From: Arthrobacter sp. ok362
GTDB lineage: Bacteria > Actinomycetota > Actinomycetes > Actinomycetales > Micrococcaceae
DNA length: 64,000 nt
Reading direction: 5' to 3'
Assembly: GCF_900102785.1 (NCBI RefSeq)
Contig: NZ_FNGC01000010.1
Coordinates: forward strand, 124,001 to 188,000
Shown: positions 56,620 through 64,000 of the stretch, one piece after another
How positions within the stretch are numbered: the stretch's first letter is position 1
Layout of the letters: each line of letters begins with the position of its first letter
Translations under genes and position numbers: made by a program
The notes under the pieces: model-generated
Database searches by the model: none
The model's input: only the letters and a program-made list of their open reading frames with translations
What the model was told of the DNA's origin: nothing

Positions 56620-57186
56620 TTAGTCTGGCCCGGTTAGTTCCTCGATCGCCGCTGTAAATCCGGCCCACACCTTCCGCTCGTAGAGATCGGGGTATGGGTA
56701 CTCATCGAAGTTTCGTTCCATGAAGTCCTCGAGTAATTGCCCGCAGTTGGTGAAGGCATCGGCGACTGCCCCGGCTTCTGTAGGGGTCCAAATAGCTAAC
56801 TGGTGAGTTCCTAGTCCGGAGGCCTTCTCGGAAACTCTTCGGCTAAGGACGCCGATATGTTCGCCTGGCTTGCTCCCGCGTTCCCAAACTGCGTGAACCA
56901 GCAAGTTCCTGGAGGTGCGCAGCTTGGTTAGCTTCCCTGTGATGGAGACTATTTCTTTGATCTGATCGTCCGTGAGACTGTGGTTGTAGCGTGCCACTTT
57001 GAGGCAGGATCGCCCAAGGGCAGATGAATCTTCTCCAGCTGTTATCACACGTCCGAAGGGTGATCCAATGAGGCAGCAGTAGAGCTCACGGAATAGGTCA
57101 TCGACAATGGCGCTTTCGCCCGCCACACGTCCAATAGCCGCGAGCATGGTCTTAGTAGGGGGATTGGTCGTCGCCACATGGACCAT
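56620..57186 (-). CDS. HEPN-like hypothetical protein
   Basis: A 188-residue, mostly helical protein. TSRNLLVHAVW contains RNLLVH (Arg93-His98), matching the RxxxxH motif with Asn next to Arg that marks many HEPN ribonucleases. Upstream helices (AGESAIVDDLFRELYCCLIGS) and the C-terminal AFTNCGQLLEDFMERNFDEY are consistent with the fold. No nucleotidyltransferase partner is adjacent. HEPN assignment is inference from this motif. Confidence 0.6.
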   Translation of the reverse strand: MVHVATTNPPTKTMLAAIGRVAGESAIVDDLFRELYCCLIGSPFGRVITAGEDSSALGRSCLKVARYNHSLTDDQIKEIVSITGKLTKLRTSRNLLVHAVWERGSKPGEHIGVLSRRVSEKASGLGTHQLAIWTPTEAGAVADAFTNCGQLLEDFMERNFDEYPYPDLYERKVWAGFTAAIEELTGPD

Positions 57187-57604
57187 GCTAACGGGCCGAA
57201 GGCCCGAAGCGACGCGCAGTCGCCTTCCGCAGCAAGAACACTGCCCTGCTAGTAATTCGACTCAAGCGGAGAACTGAACTCGATGGGCTCGTCAAGGACC
57301 CACGTTTCGGTGGCTATGTTGCTGCCCAGACAACACGCACTTTTCGACGCATCTCGACGCAAGAATGCCCGCAGGGAGAACTAAGAACTCGGCAACCACG
57401 GTTCGTTGCTGTACGTTCTGCCCTTCCATATCGGGCTTCCGGCAATGAACAGGTTCCTTGGTTTATGGCGGGAGTACCAACGCACCAAGCTAGCTGCCAC
57501 GCAACTCGACGCCGCAAGAAGAGCGTTGGACGAGAAGATGCCCAGCTGGCGGCACGGACCAACTCCCGGCCGAAAAGGCGTTCTCCGGGAACCTTGCCCT
57601 AGCC
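57187..57604. other. Unassigned 418-base gap in the element
   Basis: No frame looks convincing. A 94-codon plus-strand frame from 57406 (MLYVLPFHIGLPAMNRFLGL...) has plausible composition for its first ~45 codons but then overlaps the antisense of the 57605 gene; it may be a degraded gene. Confidence 0.35.
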
Positions 57605-58129
57605 TCAGTGGTCTTGACGGTTTCCAAACGGCCGCATGTCGTTGTTCGCCTTGCGGAAGTCGGCAATCATGCGACGTTCAACCGGCGTAGGGTCGCTAAC
57701 TGGTGTCCACAGAATGCTGAACAGGTCACGGCACGGAAGCCTGCGCAGGTCTTCTCCGCCGGCATGATTGGTTCGTGATCGGTATATGAACCCGCGATAC
57801 TCCTTTATCCGCTGCCACAAACCGTTTCGTTTCCCAGTGGCCTCATCCGCCTTACGAAAAGGGGCTTTGCCAACATAGAGGACCGTTGCCGAAGGTATCC
57901 ACCTTCGCGTCATCTCTTCTTCTGAGGTGAAGTTCAAGTGTTTCGGGTGGTCGGGCGGCAGGAAGTGAGGGAGCGGGCAGGGTTCGTGGGTGACGACGTA
58001 GACACCTTCAGCATCGGCGGACCCTCTAGGCCCAAGGACGTCCGTTCTAACTATCGTCTTGAGCGGAAGTGGTCCGCGGAAGCCAGCCTCGAGCAAACCC
58101 GCTAAGGTGAAGCCATCCAAGTTCGCCAT
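57605..58129 (-). CDS. GIY-YIG-like hypothetical protein
   Basis: A 174-residue protein. GVYVVTHEP...ATVLYVGKAPFRK fits the GIY-YIG core with Val in the first position, followed by GLWQRIKEYRGF and NHAGGEDLRRLP, and a C-terminal VERRMIADFRKANNDMRP with the expected Glu. Probably a nuclease or derived DNA-binding protein of unknown role, located next to the integrase. Confidence 0.68.
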   Translation of the reverse strand: MANLDGFTLAGLLEAGFRGPLPLKTIVRTDVLGPRGSADAEGVYVVTHEPCPLPHFLPPDHPKHLNFTSEEEMTRRWIPSATVLYVGKAPFRKADEATGKRNGLWQRIKEYRGFIYRSRTNHAGGEDLRRLPCRDLFSILWTPVSDPTPVERRMIADFRKANNDMRPFGNRQDH

Positions 58130-58203
58130 CCCTTTCTCTGAATCGCCTGCCGCGGGATGAAACAGTCACCTAATCTTAGGGTCGTCCTGGTGCGCACGAA
58201 CCC

Positions 58204-59538
58204 TTACGAGGAGTTCGAGTCCGAAGACCGGTCGCGCTTGTACATGACGTTCGCGAGATGCTCGCTACTGTCGGGTGCCTCCTGTCGTTCTCTCAGGTAG
58301 GAGCGAATGGTCACTGCGGTCCGTTTGTGTCCCAGCTGTTGGGCCGCTTGGTCAATCGACACAGTCTCTCCGATGAATGTGACAACCGAGCGGCGGAACG
58401 TATGGGGTGTGGCAGTGGCTATGTCGCAGGACTCGCGGCGTTCTTGTTTTCGCCCCCGGGTTTCTTCATCGTCTGACAGGTCATAGACGAGGTCCAGCTC
58501 CTGTCGGACTATGCGCCAGCGGCGACGAAAGTTGTTCAGTTGCATCCAGGCACCGCCCCGGGCAGGGAATATCGCCCCGTTAGGATTGGCGCCCCGTTGG
58601 TTGGCTCTCCGGGCCCGGAGCATGGCGGCCACGTTAGGGCTGATGCGAAGATCGAGAGCTTTGATGCCTGTCTTGACGTAGTCATGCCGGAGCATGGGGC
58701 ACCCTTGTTCCCATCCGACCTTGCCGTTGATCTGAACCCAGTATGAGCCGTCATCCGGTTGGTCGATCCAGACGTCTTCCCATCTGAGGGCAAGGAGCTC
58801 CGAGATCCTCATTCCGGTCGCCAGTAGCAATTCCACGCCATCCGGGATGTCCAGGTTTTGCCGCGGTCCTGGCCGCGTTATCTGCAGCTGATCTTCTCCG
58901 TGGCTTCGTACTGCAGCCAGAACGCTTGCCATGTCCTCCTTTTCAACGATCTGGACCGGCTTCTTGCGAGGCCGAGGCAGGGAGGCTACTTGTCTTACTG
59001 GGTTCCCGGGAATCAGGCCCAGGCCGGCACACCAAGTGAGGACGTTGGAGAGAATCACCCGGTTGTGTTCAGCCTTGGCGTAGTAGCGGCCGCCGTCGAC
59101 GATGCCGTGTAGAAACTCAGCGCAAGTTCTGACGTCGATGTCGGCAAGCCTGCGAGCTCCCAGAGCGGGCACGATGTCGGCCCTCGCTATGCGGGCGTAC
59201 TCGTAGGCAGTACTGACACGCAGACCTTGTCCACCTGACTCGATGTACGAGATCCACTTCTCAACGACCTCGGCAAATAGTACCGCCGCTCCCTGTCGGA
59301 TCTTCGTGGACGACTGTGCTTCGGCCGCCGTCCGGACCCTGTCCTCCGCAGCCATCGCCTGGAAGACGGAGAGGACCGCGTCCTCGGCCTTACGTGCCGT
59401 CGTCCCCGTTCGCATTCGTTGGACCAGTTTGCCGTCCAATGACTTGTACCGTCCGCTGGCAAGATACTGACCGTCGGACTGCCTCTTTGCCCGAGGTATC
59501 TTCCCCCACGACCCGGGTCGGGTCCGCTGATTGGCCAT
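58204..59538 (-). CDS. int: Tyrosine integrase of the tRNA-Ala element
   Basis: Site-specific recombinase expected to join attP with the tRNA-Ala 3' end. The product has 444 residues. An N-terminal arm-binding region (GSWGKIPRAKRQSDGQYLASGRYK) and a SAM-like core-binding domain (residues ~100-190) precede the catalytic domain with Arg in TGMRISELLALRW, HTFRR (HxxR), LGHKRTAVT and the Tyr nucleophile in TIRSYLRER. All catalytic residues are present. The ATG at 59538 overlaps the xis stop by one base (TAATG). Confidence 0.94.
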   Translation of the reverse strand: MANQRTRPGSWGKIPRAKRQSDGQYLASGRYKSLDGKLVQRMRTGTTARKAEDAVLSVFQAMAAEDRVRTAAEAQSSTKIRQGAAVLFAEVVEKWISYIESGGQGLRVSTAYEYARIARADIVPALGARRLADIDVRTCAEFLHGIVDGGRYYAKAEHNRVILSNVLTWCAGLGLIPGNPVRQVASLPRPRKKPVQIVEKEDMASVLAAVRSHGEDQLQITRPGPRQNLDIPDGVELLLATGMRISELLALRWEDVWIDQPDDGSYWVQINGKVGWEQGCPMLRHDYVKTGIKALDLRISPNVAAMLRARRANQRGANPNGAIFPARGGAWMQLNNFRRRWRIVRQELDLVYDLSDDEETRGRKQERRESCDIATATPHTFRRSVVTFIGETVSIDQAAQQLGHKRTAVTIRSYLRERQEAPDSSEHLANVMYKRDRSSDSNSS

Positions 59539-59768
59539 TAGGCTGCCCTCGGTGCTACTCGCTGCGAGGTCAGCCACTCGGCCAGATCTTCGATCGCGTA
59601 GACGACGGTCCCGTCCACCTGCCGGTAGTAGGGCGGACCCTTGCGCTGCGCGGCCCAATTGGCCAGGGTACCGGGTGACCTGCGCAAGTAGCTTGCGACT
59701 TCGCCCCGCGTCATGAGTTCCTTGGGCATCCACTGGATGCCGTGTGTCGTGCCTTCAGATGCTGTCAT
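59538..59768 (-). CDS. xis: Excisionase-like helix-turn-helix protein
   Basis: A 76-residue DNA-binding protein with a MerR/HTH_17-type fold: LMTRGEVASYLRRSPGTLANWAAQRKGPPYYRQVDGTVVY, ending IEDLAEWLTSQR. It sits directly upstream of int and probably controls excision. I used the ATG at 59768; the frame runs on to 60134 through attR but that part is not plausible protein. Confidence 0.85.
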   Translation of the reverse strand: MTASEGTTHGIQWMPKELMTRGEVASYLRRSPGTLANWAAQRKGPPYYRQVDGTVVYAIEDLAEWLTSQRVAPRAA

Positions 59769-59839
59769 ATTGATTTCTATGCGGCCATTTCGCCGACGGG
59801 TGTCATTTTGCGCGGCTGATCCCGAGACGACTTCGGCAT

Positions 59840-59900
59840 AACACTTTGCATAACACTTTGGGCGTGAACGGGCGTGAACCGATCGTGATAGGGCGTGACT
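59840..59900 (+). promoter_or_regulatory. Right-end AACACTTTG pair and GGGCGTGA repeats (putative Int/Xis sites)
   Basis: AACACTTTG occurs at 59840-59848 and 59852-59860 (12 bp apart), the same pair as at the left end. Directly after come GGGCGTGAAC at 59860 and 59870 and GGGCGTGACT at 59891. They lie between xis and attR, so they probably overlap the xis-int promoter and act as arm and excisionase sites. Confidence 0.7.
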
Positions 59901-59975
59901 GCTGGTGAAGTCGGCCCGGTGTCCCTGCACGTCAGACGGTGATTTAGTGAGGTGCCGTGATCCCGCGTTGACCCG

Positions 59976-60020
59976 CGTTCGCATCGAAGAGGTCAGGAGT
60001 TCGAATCTCCTTAGCTCCAC
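59976..60020 (+). repeat. attR: 45-bp copy of the tRNA-Ala 3' end
   Basis: Identical to 41960-42004. It lacks the tRNA 5' half, so it is a non-functional tRNA fragment marking the right boundary of the element. Confidence 0.95.
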
Positions 60021-60238
60021 CCTTTTCAAGGCTTTTGCCCTGCGGCCCGCGGCTGCAGGCCTTCCGTTCGCGCATCCGCTCCATAAAGCATGGGTAGGGT
60101 CATGTGTCAGCCCCGAAACCGGATAGGTCATCAAGATATTCTGCAGGAATCCGCCCCGGGGTCGATTTCACGTGTTAGGTTAGCGGGCAAGGCTGCGGCC
60201 TTTGCCAGCAGTTTCCGTACTCTTGGGGGAGAGTGACG

Positions 60239-60790
60239 ATGATCCGGCACCACAGGCAGCTGATCAATCTCATGGCCGGTGCCGACCCGGTTTTCCTCGC
60301 CGGCCGTTTCGCGTCCGATTTTTCGGCCTCTCCACGCCCGGAGGGGGAGCGGGGCACTTTCCGGTACTTCGGGCCCGGCTACTGGGACATCAGGATTGAC
60401 GGAGGCGCTGCCTTCCTGATGACCCCTCGCGGCTCGAGAGTCGTCCAGGCCAACGGGTCGGCCAAGGATGGCCCGGCCATGACGAACCTGCCGCATCGAC
60501 CGCCGTGGTCCCTGGTGCTGCCCCGTCATTCGACATTTCTGGGCCGGGATGACGATGATTGGCAGCTTGACCCCGGCTGGCCTGTCACGAGCGATCAGGA
60601 CTCGTGGATAGTGCCGCTGAAGAGCCTGCAAGCGCCCGGGCTCAATGGAACCCTGACTGTGAACGCCGCAACTTACGTCATCACGCGGGCCGAACTGGGG
60701 TGCATGTTGCAGTCGCTCATCATCCACCGGACCGAACCCACGGACGAGGACCGAGCTGACCTGGAATCTTTGAAATCCATGAATCTATGA
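60239..60790 (+). CDS. Hypothetical protein
   Basis: A 183-residue soluble protein, MIRHHRQLINLMAGADPVFLAGRF..., including GTFRYFGPGYWDIRIDGGAAFLMT and a Trp-rich middle (DDWQLDPGWPVTSDQDSWIVPL). GGGGGAGA lies about 8 bases before the ATG at 60239; a GTG at 60233 is an alternative. First gene to the right of attR. Function unknown. Confidence 0.7.
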   Translation: MIRHHRQLINLMAGADPVFLAGRFASDFSASPRPEGERGTFRYFGPGYWDIRIDGGAAFLMTPRGSRVVQANGSAKDGPAMTNLPHRPPWSLVLPRHSTFLGRDDDDWQLDPGWPVTSDQDSWIVPLKSLQAPGLNGTLTVNAATYVITRAELGCMLQSLIIHRTEPTDEDRADLESLKSMNL

Positions 60791-60907
60791 AGTCCGTGAA
60801 TCTTTGAAGTTTATTGTCCAACTCTTCCCCGGAACGACCTGACCCAGATCGGATAAGACAGTGATCATGCGATGGTGCGTGATCACCCCGGTCAAAAGAG
60901 GAGCAAC

Positions 60908-61540
60908 ATGACAGCCACAGAGATCAGGACGCGGACGGCGTCGAACGTCATTCTGCACGTCGGTGCGCCGGGACCCGCCGTGGCCGCCGAAGCGGCAGCG
61001 CTCCTCAACGAATCCCTCGGCTCTGGCTTCGCCCGCCCATCGGCTCTGGCGGAACTCACGACTGAGGGCGGGGGAGTCCTCATCCGGGCCCGCAGCCGGG
61101 ACGGTGATCTCCTTGGCGCAACGACCGCCCGCGTCCTGGACCAGAAGTCCCACACCGCGCTGCAAGACCGCCTGCCCCTCGCCAGCGTCGACGCCGGCTT
61201 GGACGGGCGCCGGGTCGGCGAACTTAAGTCCATTGTCGTCGCGCCCGCAGCACGGGGGATGGGCCTCGGCACGATCATGCTCGCGGCCAGCCTGGACTTC
61301 TTGAAGGCCGGCGGCTGCCGCTACGTCGTGACCGCATCGTGGGTCTCGACCGATCCACAGCATTCGTCGCTGGGGATGCTTGAGCGGGCCGGCTTTACGC
61401 AACTGGCCACCATCCCCTGCTTCTGGGCTGACGACCAGGAAGCGGCCGGTTTCCTCTGCCCCATGTGCGGCTCCGAGTGCGTCTGCGCGGCCATCATCCT
61501 GGTGCTCCCACTCGAGGACGGACCACAAGGGCGGCGGTAG
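60908..61540 (+). CDS. GNAT-like acetyltransferase with C-terminal Cys cluster
   Basis: A 210-residue protein. VGELKSIVVAPAARGMGLGTIMLAASLDFL is a GNAT acetyl-CoA loop, and LGMLERAGFTQLATIPCFWAD the C-terminal motif. The end has CPMCGSECVC, a possible metal site uncommon in GNATs. The ATG at 60908 has GAGGAG 4 bases upstream. Substrate unknown. Confidence 0.72.
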   Translation: MTATEIRTRTASNVILHVGAPGPAVAAEAAALLNESLGSGFARPSALAELTTEGGGVLIRARSRDGDLLGATTARVLDQKSHTALQDRLPLASVDAGLDGRRVGELKSIVVAPAARGMGLGTIMLAASLDFLKAGGCRYVVTASWVSTDPQHSSLGMLERAGFTQLATIPCFWADDQEAAGFLCPMCGSECVCAAIILVLPLEDGPQGRR

Positions 61541-61551
61541 GCTCGGGGATC

Positions 61552-61688
61552 ATGGCGACTGCTGAAGGGCAACAGCTGTTGGCGGAGGAGCCGATCCGGG
61601 CCCGAGCCTGCCGGCGTCGCTTCCCAAACCGGACGAGGACGCGGAGCTGATACTCTCGGCGATCGGGGCCAACGGGTTCTGCCGCTAG
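61552..61688 (+). pseudogene. Short remnant of a DUF732-like gene
   Basis: The stretch ends DEDAELILSAIGANGFCR and a TAG, closely like the C-terminus of the lipoprotein at 46273 (IIEVIKANGFC). The upstream piece MATAEGQQLLAEE is in another frame, so it looks like a frameshifted fragment. No start or signal peptide survives. Confidence 0.35.
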
Positions 61689-61713
61689 CCTTGTTAGTAA
61701 CACGAGGAGAACT

Positions 61714-62184
61714 ATGACCACCCTGAAAGAACGCCTGCACGCCGACGTCGTGAGCCACATGAAGGACCGCAACAAGGTTGCCCTCAACACTGTGCGCAAC
61801 GTCCTCGGCGAGATCGAAACCCGCGAGAAATCGGGCAAGACGCCAATCGTGCTGGACGACGCACAGGTGACTACGCTGCTGCAGAAGGAAGCCGCCAAGC
61901 GCCGCGACACAGCGCGTATCTACACCGAAGCCGGCGAAGCCGAGCGTGCCGCCGCCGAGATCGCCGAAGCCGAGGTGATCGAGGCCTACCTGCCCAAGCC
62001 GCTCACCGCGGCCGAAGTCGAGACGATCGTGGACGAGGCCATCGCAGCACTCAAGGCCGACGGCGTCGAGCTGTCCCTGCGTCAGCTGGGGGCAGTGATG
62101 AAGCCCGTCACCGCGACGGTGGCCGGACGTTTTGACGGCAAGGCCGTCAGCGAAATCGTCCGCAACCGTCTCGCGCAGCAATGA
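61714..62184 (+). CDS. GatB/YqeY domain protein
   Basis: A 156-residue protein of the YqeY family, related to the tail domain of GatB amidotransferase; exact role unknown, perhaps tRNA-linked. TLKERLHADVVSHMKDRNKVALNTVRNVLGEIE and EVIEAYLPKPLTAAEVETIVDEAIA are family motifs, ending RFDGKAVSEIVRNRL. Overlaps the ABC-F gene by 4 bases (ATGA). Confidence 0.92.
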   Translation: MTTLKERLHADVVSHMKDRNKVALNTVRNVLGEIETREKSGKTPIVLDDAQVTTLLQKEAAKRRDTARIYTEAGEAERAAAEIAEAEVIEAYLPKPLTAAEVETIVDEAIAALKADGVELSLRQLGAVMKPVTATVAGRFDGKAVSEIVRNRLAQQ

Positions 62185-63773
62185 GCCTGATCCGGCTGCA
62201 CGACGTCGGCGTCCGCTTCGACAACACACAGATCCTCCGTGAGGCGTTCTTCCGCGTGGAGCCCGGGGACCGGGTGGGCCTGATCGGCAAGAACGGCTCC
62301 GGGAAGACCTCCATACTCAAGCTCATCCTGGACCAGGTCGCCCCGGACACCGGAACGGTCACCGTGGAGCAGGGAACGAGGGTGGGATATTTCTCCCAGT
62401 TTTCCGAGCTGGACGGCGAGGCGACCATCCTTGAGGTCCTTGACGGACTGTTCGTCCAGATCAAGGCTGCCGAGGCCGAGCTGGCAGCCATCGACGCCGC
62501 CATTGCGGCGGACCCCGCCGAAGCAGAGCTGGACCGGCTGATCCGGCGCCAGGCCGAGCTGTTCGAGGACATGGACCGTCTCGACGGATGGGACTACAAG
62601 CGGCGCATCGACACCGTCCTGACCACGCTGGGGTTCAGCGAGGCTCACCGTACATGCGCGATTGACGAACTCTCCGGCGGGTGGCGCAACCGCGCTGCCC
62701 TGGCCAAGATCCTGTTGGAGGGTCCGGACGTCTTGCTGCTGGACGAGCCCACCAACTACCTCGACGTGGCTGGCGTGGAATGGCTGGAAAACTGGTTCCG
62801 CGACTACCGCGGTGCCGCGATTATCGTCTCGCACGACAGGAAGTTCCTCGATGCGGTGGTCACCCGGATCATCGAGGTGGAGAACTTCCATCTGCACGAA
62901 TACCCCGGAAATTTCGCCGAGTACGTTGTCCAGAAGCAGTTCCGGCTCAAAACGCTCGAGGCGCAGTTCGTCCACGAGTCTGAGCTCCTCGCCTTTGAAG
63001 CGGAGGGCATCGCCGACCGCCGCGAGGTCGCCAAGGCCGCCAGCCGCGGGTTGGGGAACCAGCTGGCCAAGATCAAGAAAGCGCGCACGCCCCGGCCCGT
63101 AGACCAGATCGTCACGGAGATCTATGGCGGGCTGCACGTGAAGGATATCCTCTGCCGGGTCGAGGGGCTGGGCAAGTCCTATGGCGACAAAGTGTTGTTC
63201 GAGGACCTCAGCTTTGAGATCCGCCGTGGCAACAGGATTGTGGTCCTGGGCTCCAACGGCAGTGGCAAGTCCACGCTGCTGAAGGTGCTGACCGGGGAGG
63301 AGCCGGCCGATTCCGGTGAAGTGGTCTGGGCCAAGGGGCCCGGTTTTGTTTCGTACAACAAAATGCTGGAAGAGCTCGACGACGCCGACACCGTTTCGCA
63401 CGCGGTCAACGCCCTGCCGGACAGCCTCGCCTTCAACGCTACGAAGAAGTCCGTCAACAGGTTCCTCGCGATGTTCCAGTTCTCCGAGGCCGACCTCAAA
63501 CAGAAGATCGGGAACCTCTCCGGCGGACAGAAAGCCCGCGTCGCCATGGCCCAGTGCCTTCTGTCCGGTGCTTCGGTGCTCCTCCTGGACGAGCCCACCA
63601 ACCACCTGGACATGTCCAGCACCCAAGTGATGGAGCGGGCACTGCTCCACTTCCCCGGGGCGGTCGTCGTGGTCAGCCACGACCGCTTCTTCACCGAGAA
63701 AATCGCCACCGGTCAGCTGGTCTTCGGCAGCGACGGCGCGGAACCCGGCGAGATCGACGTACGCGCGGCCTAA
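62181..63773 (+). CDS. ABC-F family ATPase
   Basis: A ribosome-associated type ABC protein without membrane domain, 530 residues. Two ATPase domains: first GKNGSGKTSILKL, LSGGWRNRAALAK, LLLDEPTNYLD; second GSNGSGKSTLLKV, LSGGQKARVAMAQ, LLLDEPTNHLD. The linker (residues ~235-310) carries the P-site tRNA interaction motif region. It may be a translation factor (EttA/Uup-like) or confer antibiotic resistance; the sequence cannot decide. A GGACATGTCC decamer at 63609 lies in the second Walker B and is coding coincidence. Confidence 0.93.
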   Translation: MSLIRLHDVGVRFDNTQILREAFFRVEPGDRVGLIGKNGSGKTSILKLILDQVAPDTGTVTVEQGTRVGYFSQFSELDGEATILEVLDGLFVQIKAAEAELAAIDAAIAADPAEAELDRLIRRQAELFEDMDRLDGWDYKRRIDTVLTTLGFSEAHRTCAIDELSGGWRNRAALAKILLEGPDVLLLDEPTNYLDVAGVEWLENWFRDYRGAAIIVSHDRKFLDAVVTRIIEVENFHLHEYPGNFAEYVVQKQFRLKTLEAQFVHESELLAFEAEGIADRREVAKAASRGLGNQLAKIKKARTPRPVDQIVTEIYGGLHVKDILCRVEGLGKSYGDKVLFEDLSFEIRRGNRIVVLGSNGSGKSTLLKVLTGEEPADSGEVVWAKGPGFVSYNKMLEELDDADTVSHAVNALPDSLAFNATKKSVNRFLAMFQFSEADLKQKIGNLSGGQKARVAMAQCLLSGASVLLLDEPTNHLDMSSTQVMERALLHFPGAVVVVSHDRFFTEKIATGQLVFGSDGAEPGEIDVRAA

Positions 63774-63940
63774 GGCCGTGATGATTGCCCCGAGGCTCAG
63801 GGTTTGCTCAGCATTGGCTCAGGATGTGGCAGGTGCGGCTGAAGGACCGGCAGATGTTCGTTTCCGAGCGGTAATGTGGCGCTGGCTGCCGATGGGGGCG
63901 CCGGCAGCGGTCTCATAATCCGCTTTGAAAGGAATTTCCC

Positions 63941-64000
63941 GTGGCAGGAATCATCGGCTGGCTAGGTGCACTGGGCACCACCGGCAAGGCAGTAGTAGTT
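63941..64000 (+). CDS. Start of a small protein, truncated by window edge
   Basis: GTG at 63941 preceded by AAAGGAA, reading MAGIIGWLGALGTTGKAVVV to the window end. The hydrophobic start could be a membrane segment. Too short to assign. Confidence 0.45.
   Translation, partial: MAGIIGWLGALGTTGKAVVV

Larger units (their letters stand above)
41960..60020. mobile_element. ~18-kb integrated element in tRNA-Ala(CGC)
   Basis: Bounded by perfect 45-bp direct repeats (attL in the intact tRNA, attR at the right end), with a complete tyrosine integrase and excisionase beside attR. Paired AACACTTTG repeats lie just inside both ends. There are no capsid, terminase, conjugation or replication genes, so it is a genomic island or satellite-like element that would need a helper to transfer. 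Cargo is accessory and partly decayed. Genes inside are noticeably less GC-extreme than the flanks, especially 51484-52353 and 54346-57200. Confidence 0.92.

Noticed and set aside
63609..63618. A further GGACATGTCC decamer
   Set aside because: Single copy, encodes LDMS inside the conserved Walker B region of the ABC-F protein; not part of an array.

Overview
The window is a high-GC actinobacterial chromosome segment, most likely from Arthrobacter, Pseudarthrobacter or a close Micrococcaceae relative. The clues are mycothiol synthesis (mshA), HrcA/CIRCE control of groES-groEL, the conserved actinobacterial neighbours guaB, guaB3 and guaA, an alr-tsaE-tsaB-rimI-tsaD operon, and many genes that begin directly behind a TANNNT -10 box and so look leaderless. 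All product names rest on recognising protein motifs by eye; no database search was run.

Layout. 1-6120: formate-tetrahydrofolate ligase (cut by the window edge), mshA, a GNAT acetyltransferase, a GH4 glycosidase and a PfkB sugar kinase. 6150-6590: the first array of a GGRCATGTCC decamer. 6639-10903: alr followed by the t6A tRNA-modification genes and rimI, all overlapping by 1-4 bases. 10985-15057: a GCS2 ligase, a shikimate-dehydrogenase-like protein, a THUMP-like methyltransferase and a small membrane protein. 15100-15600: the second decamer array, directly upstream of the double-CIRCE groES-groEL operon (15631-17857). 17996-32237: DUF389 protein, OatA-type acyltransferase, guaB, an ABC exporter, guaB3, glpD, an orphan PTS EIIA, SURF1, DUF3817 and guaA. 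32364-41689: a 1465-residue helicase-nuclease-like protein with altered Walker motifs, a SAF-domain protein, FmdB, 5-FCL, galU, a GNAT and a membrane protein.

41931-60020 holds an intact tRNA-Ala(CGC) and an ~18 kb integrated element. A 45-bp copy of the tRNA 3' end closes its right side, a tyrosine integrase and excisionase lie next to that copy, and paired AACACTTTG repeats sit inside both ends. The cargo is a mixture of secreted or surface proteins (three with Ig-like YxWLRNG repeats, one CAP-domain protein, two lipoproteins), GIY-YIG proteins, a SRAP protein, a pentapeptide-repeat membrane protein, a HEPN-like protein and a Tdi1-like immunity protein. Several genes are decaying: a truncated tnpB, a frameshifted MbcA/ParS-like antitoxin, a frameshifted SUFU-like gene and an older integrase remnant.

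60021-64000 returns to apparently chromosomal genes: a hypothetical protein, a GNAT, a YqeY-family protein, an ABC-F ATPase and the start of one further gene.

The least explained features are the two related decamer arrays, which share exact 69-bp intervals 9 kb apart, and the helicase-like protein whose Walker A lysine is glutamine.
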